DNA of 64,000 nt from assembly GCF_019703515.2 (NCBI RefSeq), contig NC_059387.1, forward strand, positions 34,070,877-34,134,876. The letters run 5' to 3'. Positions 10,683-21,755 of the stretch are shown here, piece after piece. Below the pieces are notes generated by a model, which ran no database searches, was not told the DNA's origin, and worked only from the letters and a program-made list of their open reading frames with translations. Position 1 is the stretch's first letter; every line of letters begins with the position of its first letter. Origin of the DNA: Myxocyprinus asiaticus (lineage: Eukaryota; Chordata; Actinopteri; Cypriniformes; Catostomidae). Both the position numbers and the translations under genes were made by a program.

Positions 10683-11930
10683 TACACTATATTGCCAAAA
10701 GTATTCACTCATCTGCCTTTAGATGCATATGAACTTAAGTGACATCCCATTCTTAATCCATAGGGTTTAATATGACGTCGGCCCACCCTTTGCAGCTACA
10801 ACAGCTTCAATTCTTCTGGGAAGGCTGTCCACAAGGTTTAGGAGTGTGTTTATGGGAATTTTTGACCATTCTTCCAGAAGCGCATTTGTGAGGTCAGACA
10901 CTGATGTTGGACGAGAAGGCCTGGCTCGCAGTCTTCGCTCTAATTCATCCCAAAGGTGCTCTGTCGGGTTGAGGTCAGGACTCTGTGCAGGCCAGTCAAG
11001 TTCTTCCACACCAAACTCGCTCATCCATGTCTTTATGGACCTTGCTTTGTGCACTGGTGCGCAGTCATGTTGGAACAGGAAGGGGCCATCCCCAAACTGT
11101 TCCCACAAAGTTGGGAGCATGGAATTGTCCAAAATCTCTTGGTATGCTGAAGCATTCAGAGTTCCTTTCACTGGAACTAAGGGGCCAAGCCCAGCTCCTG
11201 AAAAACAACCCCACACCATAATCCCCCTCTACCAAACTTCACAGTTGGCACAATGCAGTCAGACAAGTACCGTTCTCCTGGCAACCGCCAAACCCAGACT
11301 CGTCCATCAGATTGCCAGATGGAGAAGCGTGATTCGTCACTCCAGAGAACGCGTCTCCACTGCTCTAGAGTCCAGTGGCGGCGTGCTTTACACCACTGCA
11401 TCCGACGCTTTGCATTGCACTTGGTGATGTATGGCTTGGATGCAGCTGCTCGGCCATGGAAACCCATTCCATGAAGCTCTCTACGCACTGTTCTTGAGCT
11501 AATCCGAAGGCCACATGAACTCTGGAGGTCTGTAGCGATTGACTCTGCAGAAAGTTGGCGACCTCTGCGCACTATGCGCCTCGGCATCCACTGACCCCAC
11601 TCTGTTTTACATGGCCTACCACTTCGTGGCTGAGTTGCTGTCATTCCCAATCGCTTCCACTTTGTTATAATACCACTGACAGTTGACTGTGGAATATTTA
11701 GTAGCGAGGAAATTTCACGACTAGACTTGTTGCACAGGTGGCATCCTATCACAGTACCATGCTGGAATTCACTGAGCTCCTGAGAGCGGCCCATTCTTTC
11801 ACAAATGTTTGTAGAAGCAGTCTGCATGCCTAGGTGCTTCATTTTATACACCTGTGGCCATGGAATTGATTGGAACACCTGAATTCAATTATTTGGATGG
11901 GTGAGTGAATACTTTTGGCAATATAGTGTA
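10683..11930 (-). mobile_element. Near-complete Tc1-like DNA transposon
   Basis: 28-bp terminal inverted repeats beginning TACACTATATTGCCAAAAG lie at 10683-10710 and 11903-11930 and are perfect over that length. Taking the outer TA as target duplication, the element is 1,244 bp, the usual size for Tc1 elements. It carries one transposase gene on the - strand. The preserved ends and reading frame suggest relatively recent insertion compared with the other Tc1 pieces in the window. Confidence 0.95.
10767..11878 (-). pseudogene. Tc1-like transposase, one frameshift
   Basis: Encodes the cut-and-paste transposase of the surrounding element. The upstream part (11177-11878) has paired helix-turn-helix DNA-binding regions (FQHGTVIGCHLCNKSSREIS; NIPQSTVSGIITKWKR) with a GRPCK motif, then the first catalytic Asp in WSDESRFS. 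The downstream part (10767-11219) has [12 protein letters not shown] with the second Asp and [15 protein letters not shown] with the Glu, 34 residues apart (DD34E), and the usual ending AKGGPTSY. The two parts overlap in different frames. The break maps to a short G run near 11226, apparently one base lost, after VKFG. The N-terminus preceding MGRSQELSEF may include non-native residues. All catalytic residues are present. It is inactive as read, unless the frameshift is an assembly or base-call error. Confidence 0.92.
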
Positions 11931-12496
11931 CTAAGAAAATAAGCATTGGTACTAGGCTATATATTGATGAAAATGTATTAAGTATATATATACCACGGAC
12001 ATGAAATGTACCCGCAATTATAGAACATGAGAGTCTCATGTGCGTGCCTCAGATAGACACGTTTGGAGCATCTCACTTGTACTCTGCATTTTTAGTATGC
12101 TTTGTCAAGATTCTGTTGTGCTTACTCCTGAAGTGAGCGATTCTCATTCTGTGTCTGTGCTGCTTGTGCGTTGCGCTGCAACATACTGACGTGGCTCATA
12201 AAAACAGATGTACTTCAAGCTTGAATTGCTGGTATGGTAGGAAATCCATACTTGAATTATGGAATTTACATATGATATATAAAAAATGAAGAAGCAGGTG
12301 TCGAAATAAGCGCAAACTCTGAGAACGATGATTCTCAGTGTGTTCAGAAGCACCTCTAAGAGGTGTGACATAGTCTGAAAATAACCCACATGATTCGCTC
12401 TTCCCTCCTGGACATGCTGGTTTGCTCTCAAGTGTTTGGTACTGTTACGATCGTGATATAATATGATATCATGATGTATTGCGATATATTGGGTCT

Positions 12497-12620
12497 TAGG
12501 GCTGGGTATTGATACTGATTTCCCGATTCACAAGCTTTTGATTCCGATTTAGATTCATGTTTCCAAATGATCTACCGTTTTTATCAACTGATCTTATTCA
12601 CTTGAAGATCAGCTTACATT
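12497..12620. mobile_element. Solo hAT-like terminus
   Basis: Its first 19 bases are identical to the right terminus of the hAT element at 48287-49172 (read from 49172 inward). Only one end is present, so this is a truncated copy. The inner boundary is a guess. Confidence 0.5.
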
Positions 12621-13196
12621 TTAGGTCAAATTAATGAGGGACTAAAAAATATTCTAAGAGGTGCTTCAGCTTTCTACATGTACCTTCACTCTCTGTCGCT
12701 ATGTACACACACACAAACATCAAGTTAAGTAGGGCAGAGAAGGTCATTTTGGCTTTGAGACATTATATCACTTTGGCATTTTGACACATTTACACACTCA
12801 CCAGACACAAGGTTGATGGATTTATATGTTGTCGAGATGCCTGTACTGTTTCTGTAAAGGCAGCCCGATGACAGCCATGTACCACACACACACTCATGAA
12901 CAAACACATATAAATATACTCACATTCATCTATTTTGTAAACTTTATTTTGCTTTGCTTTGTTTTGGAAAGGGCTGCCAGAAATATTAAACCTAAACTGA
13001 ATTCACTATATGATCACAAACATACAGGAACAACATTAGGAAATGACGACTTTCCATGAGAATTGTAACATTTGGGTGAGCTATTTTTTTTGAAGTGGTT
13101 CGAGCTGAATTAATTGCAGAAATTTGTGGAGAATAAGAATAATGAAAAGTTACATTTTAATACAGTGCTTGTCTTGCAAATCCAACAAATATATGT

Positions 13197-13197
13197 A

Positions 13198-13248
<51 letters not shown>
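13197..13248. repeat. (TG)n(TA)n microsatellite
   Basis: Short TG run followed by about 15 TA units. Likely length-polymorphic. Confidence 0.9.
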
Positions 13249-13252
<4 letters not shown>

Positions 13253-14563
13253 AAGTGCATAGTCCCAACAGCCAGACAAAAGGTAATCAAATACTATCCA
13301 ATATACATTTTCCAAGAGAATACTAACACAACTGTCGAGTAAATCAAAACAGCAGGTGTGTATTGCAGCATCACAAGTACACAGTTTGGTCACTATGGAC
13401 GTGTGACTGGGTTTAGAAAGGTTCTGTTGGGAACATTATCTTACAACTTATTATTACAAATTATATTATTTTACATGATTTACTATCTTCATCCATGTAC
13501 TGTACAGTATGTTGAATAATTTAGGATAACCGCACTGCTGAAGTGGGTAACGTTTCAGAGGAGACATGCACACATTCTGTGTCATGCTTTATTGATGATG
13601 TAGCATGTATTTTAGACCTGTTAATCTCTGGATCATATATCTGATAAAAGTGTTTGTCTGGAATGAGTCTGTGGAATCCAACTGGTAAATGCTGCAGTGT
13701 GCCAGGATACACAGTCATGCCAGCTGGGGAACACACCTATGTTTCACTGGAACTGTTCACATGTGTACAAACACAAACTTTTCATGCATTTTCAAGCTTT
13801 TTCAGGCTGTAAGTTTAATCAGACAAAACCTCATTTTTAAAGAGAAAGGTTGTATAAGCAAAAAAAAAAAAAAAAAAAAACCATTTCTTTTAAATGCAAA
13901 GGCATTCATTTGGTGTCAGCATATAATTGTGTAATTAATTTTTTTAACATTATTTGTACATTAGAGGCTTCTTTTGTTGGACAAGAAAAACTAGCTTCAT
14001 AGCATGTGAACCACATTTGGTTTTCGACCATTGAAAATAGGTCAAATTTAGCAATTTACACCTGGAGCCGCATTTAAAATCCCATATCTCTGGGATTTAA
14101 CCATGTAGGGCCTTAAAAATTAAAATTGGTTCAGAACCAGAATCTAAAAGGATATTAACATTTCTTTAATACTTCTGGAGTTATACAGTAGATGCTTTAA
14201 CTTTGATAAAATAAGGAAATAAAAAACTTGTTTTTCCAATTTTTGGCACCATTGGCATACAATGCAACAATAACAGACCTACCTATCTCTGTGTAAAAAT
14301 AAAATAATGATGCTGACACCTTTTATTAAGTGAAAATGGGATTACTCAGTACATGTGTATCCATGGCATTTAATATTTTGCCTTTCATCATCATTTATGT
14401 AGTTCTTTCAGTAGAGAAAAAATGATCAGAAGCAACATTTTGAGTCAGGGACCTCTGGTTGAGTTGACATGGAATGACTCTGTTTCAGTTTGTGGCAAGT
14501 CTTTCTATAGATAGTGGGGTAAAACTTGTGTGAGTCATTTGTATTGGTTTGTGTTACCTTTTC

Positions 14564-14725
14564 ACACTGTGTGTCTATCTGTGTATTTGTGCGTTCGAAG
14601 TGTTGTCTTTATTTGGCCAAAGTTTGACACTGGCAACGCCCTCCTTACAGTATCTAATGGCCGTTTGCCCGATCGCTCTACATGAGATAACTATATAAGA
14701 GCCACTGCATTCAGCACACTGACCA
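14564..14725 (+). promoter_or_regulatory. TATA promoter of the PRY-SPRY gene
   Basis: A TATA box (TATATAAG) lies at 14692-14699, about 100 bp before the first coding ATG, with a plausible start site near 14720-14730 (CATTCAGC, CACACTGACC). The 145 bp up to 14708 are duplicated at 9160-9304. Promoter assignment is from position and motif, not from transcript data. Confidence 0.65.
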
Positions 14726-14793
14726 TATCCAGACACATTCAACACAGACATAATCAAGCTCTTACAAATATAACCCTCAAACAAAACAGCAAA

Positions 14794-15180
14794 ATGCCTT
14801 CAAGCTCAAGAATTATGACTCCTCAAACCAAGAAGCCAGGTAAACCTTCACGATTATATAACTATATAACTAACCATACAGTAAATCTCAGCAGGTTTCT
14901 TTTCCAAGTATGTTGTTAAATGCATTTATGTTTTTTGCATCACGTTTTTAGAAATGTTTTAGTTTTAGGGTTTCCATTGTAATACATATTCTGAACCTAG
15001 AGCTAACAGCAACATAATTCAGTCTGAAAATGTAAGTGACTGTCAAACAATAGTTTGAGTAAATAAGTGCGCAGCGGTTTTATCACAGTAAAATTAATTA
15101 ATGCCATTCAATTACAGCTAAGATAAGAATCTGATAAGAATTTAAATGTGCCAGTTTCAAATTTCCAATTAATAAGCTTT

Positions 15181-15222
<42 letters not shown>

Positions 15223-18200
15223 CAAAGTTGGAGCATTTATAACTCCAGAAGTATTAAAGATATTTTAATTATTGACGCTGACTACCACCTCTGGAGTCAC
15301 AAGTTTGAATCCAAGGCGTGCTGAGTGACTCCAGCCAGGTCTCCTAAGCAACCAAATTGGCCCGGTTGCTAGGGAGGGTAGAGTCACATGGTGTTACCTC
15401 CTTGTGGTCGCGATTAGTGGTTCTTGCTCTCAATGGGGCATGTGGTAAGTTGTGTGTGGATCGTGGAGAGTAGCATGAGCCTCCACATGCTGTGAGTCTC
15501 CGCGGTGTCATGCACGACGAGTCACGTGATAAGATGCACGGATTGACGGTCTCAGAAGCGGAGGCAACTGAGACTTGTCCTCCGCCACCCAGATTGAGGT
15601 GAGAAACAACGCCACCACTAGGACCTACTAAGTAGTGGGAATTGGGCAAGATATTTTAATATTGTTTTAGATTCTGGTTCAGAACAAACTTTCCTTTTTA
15701 GGTCTTCATTTTTAAGGCCCTATATGGTTAAATCCCAGAGATATGGGGACTCTCAAATAAATCCTGACCAAAAAAAAAAAAAAAATAATACATAAAAATA
15801 ATTCTGATTCAATTAATCGTTTATAAGCAAATAAGGTTGTTGAGGTATTTTTACTGAACGAAAAAAAAAAAAAAAGCTCTAATACAAATCAGCCCAACTG
15901 ATGATGTATGAAGTGTGAATTGTCCAGATGGAGATAATGAGTTTTGGGCTGGTATATTGTTGGGCTGTAGGTAGATGCCACATTATTAACCAAAACAAAG
16001 GTGTTGAAACTCGTTTTGAAACTGGGCTACTGGGTCAATCAGTCACTCTTACACACATTCATACACACAGTACATACCATTCGAGTCTTGCTGTTCCCGG
16101 AGGAATGTCCTTGATGGCTTAATCCTGTCAAATGTCAAAGAGAGATGCCATTTCATGTTAAGCTACAAGCACAAACAGCCACACACACAAATATTTGTAG
16201 CATTACTTGGACAAGAAGTAAAAATTTCCCCATATTTATTAATTCAAAAGTATATCCATTATTATGTTTATAATAACACCACAGTGGTATATGATGTGTG
16301 TAGCACATATCTGCTCTCTCTTTACTGATTAAAATCAAATCAAATCTTTTCATTCCTCTTCGTTCTTCAAGGCAGGAAAATTAAAGCCAGAAATACTCCT
16401 GCTGGTAAGTGCAATATTAAACATCCGTCTAAACCCGCTCTGCACTTTTACAAATTGATGATATTACCATTAACATTACGCAGAATTCAAATTCCATGCA
16501 AATGTTTCTTACTTTTTCCCTTTTTCAGAGAAGCTGCCAGTTTACGAGCCCAACATCCCAGAGCCCACATCCAGAGAGGAACTGCTCAAATGTGAGTCAC
16601 ACAGTACAGTACATTTTCATGTCTCCAACACAAACAGTTTGTCTTAAACTTAAAGTAATAGTTCACCACAAAATGATAATTCTCTTATCATTTACTCACC
16701 ATCATACAGTCTCAAAATCATATGGTACTTGACTTTCTGTCTTCTGTGGAACACAAAGATATTTTGAAGGATGTATGATGTGTTTTTGTCATTGTAAATC
16801 AATGGGGACATAAAGGCAGCATAACATCAGTCTATACGACTCGAGTGGTTTAGTCTATGTCTTCTGGAACTATATGATCACTTTGGGAAAGAAACAGACC
16901 AAAACAACTCCTTATTCACATCTGTAGTCTCGGCACGATCTTAAGAATAGCCGTTACCCTTCCTTGCACTTAATGCATGCATCAAGGATGAGTAAATGAT
17001 GAGAAAATTATCATTTTTGGGCAAGCTATTCCTTTTGACATATGTTGTTGTTATTTTTATGTCCTAACATTAAAAATTTGCAAGATGCATTAGCAAGAGA
17101 TATTCCAGGTGTTCCTTCATTTTTTCATCTCTATAATCCAAATGTTTCAAAGAATTTTCCTTTTTGTGTGGTACTCAGTTTTAGAGGTGGACCGATTCAG
17201 TTTTACTGATTAATCAGTGCCGATAGTTGCTTTTTTTTGGAACAATCGGTTATCGGCAAAGTTTCTGTTAACTTTTTTTGTTTTTATTCTTCTGTGTTCC
17301 TCATGTGGCCGGTGCTGGTGAAATATAAACAGCCACTGACACCTCGTGAGGATTTGCTGTATCAAAATATTTTGTCACTGACAATGTTCATGCATATTCT
17401 TATCCTCACTTCAATGCATATTTTGGTATTTTAATGAGTGGATAATCAAGTGTTCTAAACTGAAATGAGGACATGAAAAGAGCAATGCAACTACAGTATA
17501 ATGAAACAGGATATGGAAACTTTTGAGCACAACTGTATGTGTATATATATATATAAAACCTTTCATATGGTGACTATATAGGCTACTTCAATATAGAGCA
17601 TCTCAATGTAGAGCTTATTCTCTATTGGGAGGTGGCTGTGGCTCAGGTGGTAGAGCAGGTTGGCCACTAATCACAGGATTTGTGGTTCAGTTCCCAGCCC
17701 ACATGACTCCACATGCCAAAGTGTCCTTGGGCAAGACACTGAACCCCAAGTTGCTCCCAATGGCAGGCTAGCACCTTGCATGGCAGCTCTGCTGTCATTG
17801 GTGTGTGAGTGTGTGTGTGAATGGGTGAATGAGTCACAGTGTAAAGTGCTTTGAAAAAACTGCTATGGTTAAAAAAGCACTATATAAGTGTAGACCATTT
17901 ATCAATTGGCTTTGGTATTGTTTATAGTTAAAGTCCTGAGTTATGCACCAAATCTTCTTTTTTCTGGTTATTATTTGAATTAGGATTGGTTGAACAAGAA
18001 ACTGCATACAATGTTATTCATTTCAGACTCTTCTAGCCTCTGTCTGTGCCCATCTTAAGGAAAGACTAGGACATCAGCTGGTTTATCGGATATCGGCCTT
18101 GTCCACCACCCTAGTTATCGGTATCGGTAAAATCCACTGTCGGTCCACCTCCACTCAATTTATAGGTCCTGTCCTGTTAATCTTTGTAATATTAAGCCAG

Positions 18201-21200
18201 TTCCATAATGACATAATTCCCCAGGAAGTGACATAATTTTTGTAAGAAAACAAAAGTACTGTACAAACATCAGTAAGTTTTAGCAATGGATTTTATGACT
18301 TGGTTTGTCCCACTCAAAAGCATGCCATATTGTTTGATAAAATGACAAAGTTGTATGATAATATCAAAACTTCAGAGGATCAAAAATATCAAAATGCACT
18401 TCAAGTTGACACGCTCATGTATGCGAACTCAATCCCTTACTGAGCAATGGCTAACTTCAGCTTTTTATTTCCATTGTTAGGCATTCTGTTACTTTTCTAA
18501 CTATTGTGTAAATAATCACATAAAGTTGAAGTGCCTGAACTTAACCAGAGCTGAAAGTCTGCTACCTCCTTTTTAGGTATGTGCACAGATAGTTGTCATT
18601 CGGTTAACCGTTCGACGCGGCACTGTTTGAATATCAAAATGACTATACAGTTATTCTACAGGTGCTATACAGGTCTGCAACCTGACGAGCTCATCTAGTT
18701 CTGACAAACCTTTAGGTTTTCTGGACGGTTTTGGGTCAGTTTTTCAAGTATAGGGCAAGTTAGGGGCTGTTCAAACATGCTTTTGTGTGCATCTGCGCTG
18801 TTATTCTATGTACTGTTAACATGCCCTGGTCAGACGACTTTGACTGTTGCCGAATCTCACCATTTTCTTTCAGCGTCTCGCGCAGGATCGCCCCATTTTT
18901 AGACACAGAGTAAAGTTAAAACATTTTTATAAACACATCTCGAAACAGCTGCCTTGTGTTTCATTCGTTGTGCTGCGTTCTGAAGAAGAGTACCCTACTT
19001 TAAGTGTACCCTACTTTGTTTTTCAGTGAGCAGCGTTTCAGCGCTTGTTAGACAGTAAGACATTGTTTTCCCCTTTTGCTCTGATGTGCATATTTAGTAC
19101 AATAATTAAACAAGTTCAATGCCATTTGTCAATCTATGTAACCATTTAAAAGCACCCCGAATAGTCCATTTAACAGCAGCAGTGTGACTCCAAGCACATG
19201 ATAATATTTGCATTTGTTAGGCAGTGACAGTTTGATTATTTTTGTTTGACTTTAATGCGTGTGTGGAATTGGGGGCGTGGTTTAGCGATCGAATGGTGAG
19301 CGAGATCAGGAGATGAGAACGGTAAGGATCATCACCTGTCAATGATTGTCTCTAACAGTTGTTTGTCGTTGCAGTGAGAGTTGGGGACAGATTAAAGAGC
19401 AAGCCAGTCGCCAGGGAGGGGAGAGAGAGAGATACCACGCGCCCACAGAGACTTGCGTGCTACGAATAGAGCAAAGTTTTGTTTTGTTGAAAAATCTGTA
19501 ACTTTTTGTGTTGGAACTTGCCATCTTGTTTCCTCCTTGCACCTCATCATGAACTAGTTACAGCGAGATTTTATCATTTGAAGATGTATGTATTGTGCTA
19601 GTTAGACTCATTGCTCACTGTGCACTTTATTTGCTGCTGTTTTCAGTAGTGTTTAAGGAAATTCCATAACAATAAACATTCTTTGTTCCCGCATCCCGAC
19701 TCCAGATTAGAAACCGGTTAGCCGTTCATAAAACCTCATGGTTAACTGCATGTTAAAAATGGTAACCGTGCACATCCCTACTCCTTTTACAGAAATACTT
19801 CCTTAAATTGCAATACAATCATACCAAATGTAGAGTTCTGGCAACTACCCTCAAACTTGCCACAAATTTGCCACTCATTTTCACATTGCTGCAAAGCTCA
19901 TCTGCATGTGAAAATGATCAGTGGCGAATTTGCAGCAAATTTTCCATGAACACTTGATTTTAGTAAGAGTATTCATTTTGTAAAAAGTTACAGTTCAAAA
20001 GGTACTGCATAAAACAAATGACCCAGACACAAACAAATTTACAGCGGTTATAACAATATTCACCAATCATTTCAATCTTAGACTGGGTCGATCTTTCATT
20101 GGATGATCGAACTGCCAATAAATTGCTGTGGCTGACGGAGGGTGGAGCCAAGGTGTCCCGCATGACGAATGAGGTGTGCCCTTACCTGGACAGGCCAGAA
20201 AGATTTGAACACTGCCCACAGGTGAAACACATTTACATTTGTGATTTATGTTAGTCAATTTATATTTTATTATTATACATGCGTAATTCAACATGCATGT
20301 TAATTGAAAGATGACATAGAGTATTTGCACATTAACAGAATGTTCAGGGTTTAATACAAGTTCAGCTCAATTGACAGCATTTGTGGCGAAATGCTGATTA
20401 CCACAAAGAATAATTTCCCTCATTTGAAAAACAAAACTAATCACGATTACAGTAAGGTGCTTACAATGGAAGTCAATGGGGCCAGACATTAACAGGGGCG
20501 GGGCCAGACAATAACAGGGGCGGGGCCATACATTAACAGAGGTGGGGCCATACATTAACAGGGGCGGAGCCATACATTAACAGGGGTGGGGCCATACATT
20601 AACAGGGGCGGAACCATGAGTTTTTCAATGGGGTGGCCAGGCAGGGGCAAGCAATCAGTCTGTGGTGGCACAGAAATGTTCGGGCAGCATTTTTATATCG
20701 TCGGACTGTGGGGGTTGGGGGGAGTGGATACAAAGACACCTGGGACGGAGAGGTGAGGCGACCTTGGTGTGCGCACATGTTAAGTCTGTATGTTTGTACA
20801 GAGACGATTCCACCTCTAAAGAACTAAATTGTGCCAAAAAATGACCAATAAAATTACCAAAACGGCAATTGCGAGTGGGGTGGCCAGGCTTCAGTCCATG
20901 GTGGCCACGGCCACCCCTGGCCACCCCATAGCTCCGCCACTGGTCATTAAGTATTAAAATATACATTGTTTCAAATGTATAGACATAAGATGTAATCTTT
21001 ATACATGTTAACATGAGTTTAGTGTGATAAAATCGCTTACTAACCTTGTCTGTGTAAAGAGTAAACCATTTTGCAGTTTTGTCACCATGACAATGTAACA
21101 CCGTAAACACGGCAATGATTTTATAGTAGTACAGAGATATTACACATTAAATACCATCCGAACATGTATGTTTACATCTTGTGGCAATACTTCTGAAACA

Positions 21201-21755
21201 ACGAGCTCATTTACATGCACGTTCTTACACCGATTATGCTTAATAAGCTGAAAATGTGACAAAGTTAATGGACCTGTTATTTGTCAGCTACCCATTTCTG
21301 TTTTACACATCCACAGGATGCAATGATTGCATGTGTCTCTACAGGTACTGTGTAAGGAGTCTATCTGGGCATCACGGTGTTACTGGGAGGTACTATTCTC
21401 CGGCTGGGTGGTTATAGGTGTTACATATGAGGGTGCAGGGAGGAGGGCAGGCGACTGTGGCCTTGGGGAGAACGAAGAGTCCTGGGCTCTGGGTTGGGCC
21501 GGGTCCTGCTATGACGCCTGGCATAAAGGAATAAACATCAGAGTGACAGACGTGCCTCACTGCAGCACTATAGGGGTGTATGTGGATCAGCCCGTTGGCC
21601 TGGTCTGCTTCTATGCTGTGGAGACAGAGGAAGATTCCAAGAAAAAGTATCTGAAACTTCTTCACAGGTTTAAGAATCCCATAAAGGAGAAAATGCTGCC
21701 AGGTTTCTGGATGGGAAGACAGTCCTCCTGTTTAATACTTAAGAAAGAGGAATGA
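14794..21755 (+). CDS. Five-exon PRY-SPRY (B30.2) protein, TRIM16-like domain
   Basis: Exons 14794-14839, 16372-16404, 16529-16591, 20082-20221 and 21345-21755 each have GT/AG borders and compatible phases (1,1,1,0). Together they give 693 nt: 230 residues plus TGA. Residues 1-47 are a basic then proline-rich leader ending EPNIPEPTSREELLK, as often precedes fish B30.2 domains. Residues 48-94 form the PRY part (LSLDDRTANKLLWL, PYLDRPERFEHCPQ). Residues 95-225 form the SPRY part (CYWEVLFSGWVVIGVTY, ESWALGW, IGVYVDQPVGLVCFYAV, LLHRFKNPIKEK, FWMGRQ). B30.2 domains bind protein ligands and often serve innate immunity in TRIM proteins. The tail pattern is closest, from memory, to TRIM16-type domains. 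No RING, B-box or coiled coil is present, so ubiquitin-ligase activity is not expected. The start ATG has A at -3 and follows a TATA promoter. Intron 3 (3.5 kb) is enlarged by transposons. Confidence 0.85.
15183..15221. repeat. (TTG)n microsatellite
   Basis: About 13 GTT/TTG units in intron 1, immediately before the right arm of the long inverted repeat. Confidence 0.95.
15270..15647 (+). mobile_element. tRNA-derived SINE, copy 3, with perfect target duplication
   Basis: Copy of the main SINE in intron 1, flanked by the perfect 13-bp duplication AAGATATTTTAAT (15257-15269 and 15648-15660). It lacks the A box (starts ATTGACGCTGACTACC) and ends at GTGGGAATTGGGC. It splits the right arm of the inverted repeat, so it is younger than that structure. 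Confidence 0.93.
16652..17036. mobile_element. Short MITE with long inverted ends, intron 3
   Basis: The left end AAAGTAATAGTTCACCACAA with ATCATTTACTCACC is inverted at the right end (GATGAGTAAATGATGAG, then GGGCAAGCTATTCCTTTT). This is the very common fish MITE that ends in AGTTCACCCAAAAATG. A solo right end of the same family is at 28676-28736. Confidence 0.8.
17182..18153. mobile_element. Non-autonomous hAT-like element A, intron 3
   Basis: Ends TAGAGGTGGACCGA and TCGGTCCACCTCCA are inverted. The flanks are CTCAGTTT (17174-17181) and CTCAATTT (18154-18161), a 7-of-8 match to an 8-bp target duplication as made by hAT transposases. The subterminal regions are rich in ATCGGTTATCGG motifs. 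A shorter relative is at 50376-50809. A SINE occupies 17622-17890. Confidence 0.85.
17622..17890 (+). mobile_element. Second SINE family (V-SINE-like), nested in hAT A
   Basis: tRNA-like head with A box (GTGGCTCAGGTGGTAGAGC) and B-box-like GTGGTTCAGTTCCCAGCC, a body CCTTGGGCAAGACACTGAAC common in vertebrate V-SINEs, and an L2-like tail AAGCACTATATAAGTG. The flanks TCTATTGG and TCAATTGG suggest a decayed target duplication. The uninterrupted relative at 50376 lacks it, confirming insertion. Confidence 0.8.
18574..19780. mobile_element. hAT-like element B with perfect 8-bp duplication, intron 3
   Basis: Ends TAGGTATGTGCAC and GTGCACATCCCTA are inverted, with matching inner stretches (GGTTAACCG near the left, GGTAACCG near the right). 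The perfect 8-bp target duplication CTCCTTTT lies at 18566-18573 and 19781-19788. At 1,207 bp it contains no transposase frame and is non-autonomous. Confidence 0.88.
20483..20626. repeat. 22-bp minisatellite, about six units
   Basis: Tandem units of GGCCATACATTAACAGGGGC with small variation, beginning after CAATGGGGCCAGACATT. Within intron 4 of the PRY-SPRY gene. Confidence 0.9.
20627..20943 (-). mobile_element. Non-autonomous DNA element fragment (GGGGTGGCCAGG ends)
   Basis: Begins with GGGGTGGCCAGGCAGGGG and ends with CCACCCCTGGCCACCCC then ATAGCTCCGCCACTGG, a terminus frequently seen in fish DNA elements. The ends are partly inverted. No target duplication could be established. Confidence 0.45.

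Larger units (their letters stand above)
11931..14080. other. No gene; microsatellites and one transposon end
   Basis: Contains a single hAT-like end at 12497 (TAGGGCTGGGTATTGATAC) with no partner end nearby, a (TG)n/(TA)n microsatellite at about 13197-13248, and an A-run at 13860-13880. No exon could be supported. The frames at 13124-13393 are microsatellite readings. Confidence 0.55.
14081..15747. repeat. Long inverted repeat around the promoter and exon 1
   Basis: The left arm 14081-14206 (CCCATATCTCTGGGATTTAA, later ACTTCTGGAGTTATA) is the imperfect reverse complement of the right arm 15223-15747 (TATAACTCCAGAAGT, later TTAAATCCCAGAGATATGGG). The right arm is interrupted by a SINE at 15270-15647. 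The loop of about 1 kb contains the TATA promoter and first coding exon of the PRY-SPRY gene. The arms look like ends of an old foldback transposon, but no target duplication was identified. Confidence 0.75.
20336..21250. mobile_element. Compound copy of a long-palindrome MITE, intron 4
   Basis: The left part (GTTTAATACAAGTTCAGCTC, ACAGCATTTGTGGC) and right part (ATCGCTTACTAACCTTGTCT, GTGTAAAGAGTAAACC) match in order the left arm and core of the element at 32376-33003. The two parts are separated by a 22-bp minisatellite and another repeat. The right terminus is unclear. Confidence 0.6.

Noticed and set aside
10846..11427. 193-residue + strand open frame
   Set aside because: Lies antisense to the Tc1 transposase, which has clear catalytic motifs on the other strand.
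14794..21755. Labelling the PRY-SPRY gene as a stonustoxin-like gene
   Set aside because: Automated pipelines sometimes give this name to fish B30.2 proteins. The product has only the shared PRY-SPRY domain and no pore-forming domain, so a toxin role is not supported.
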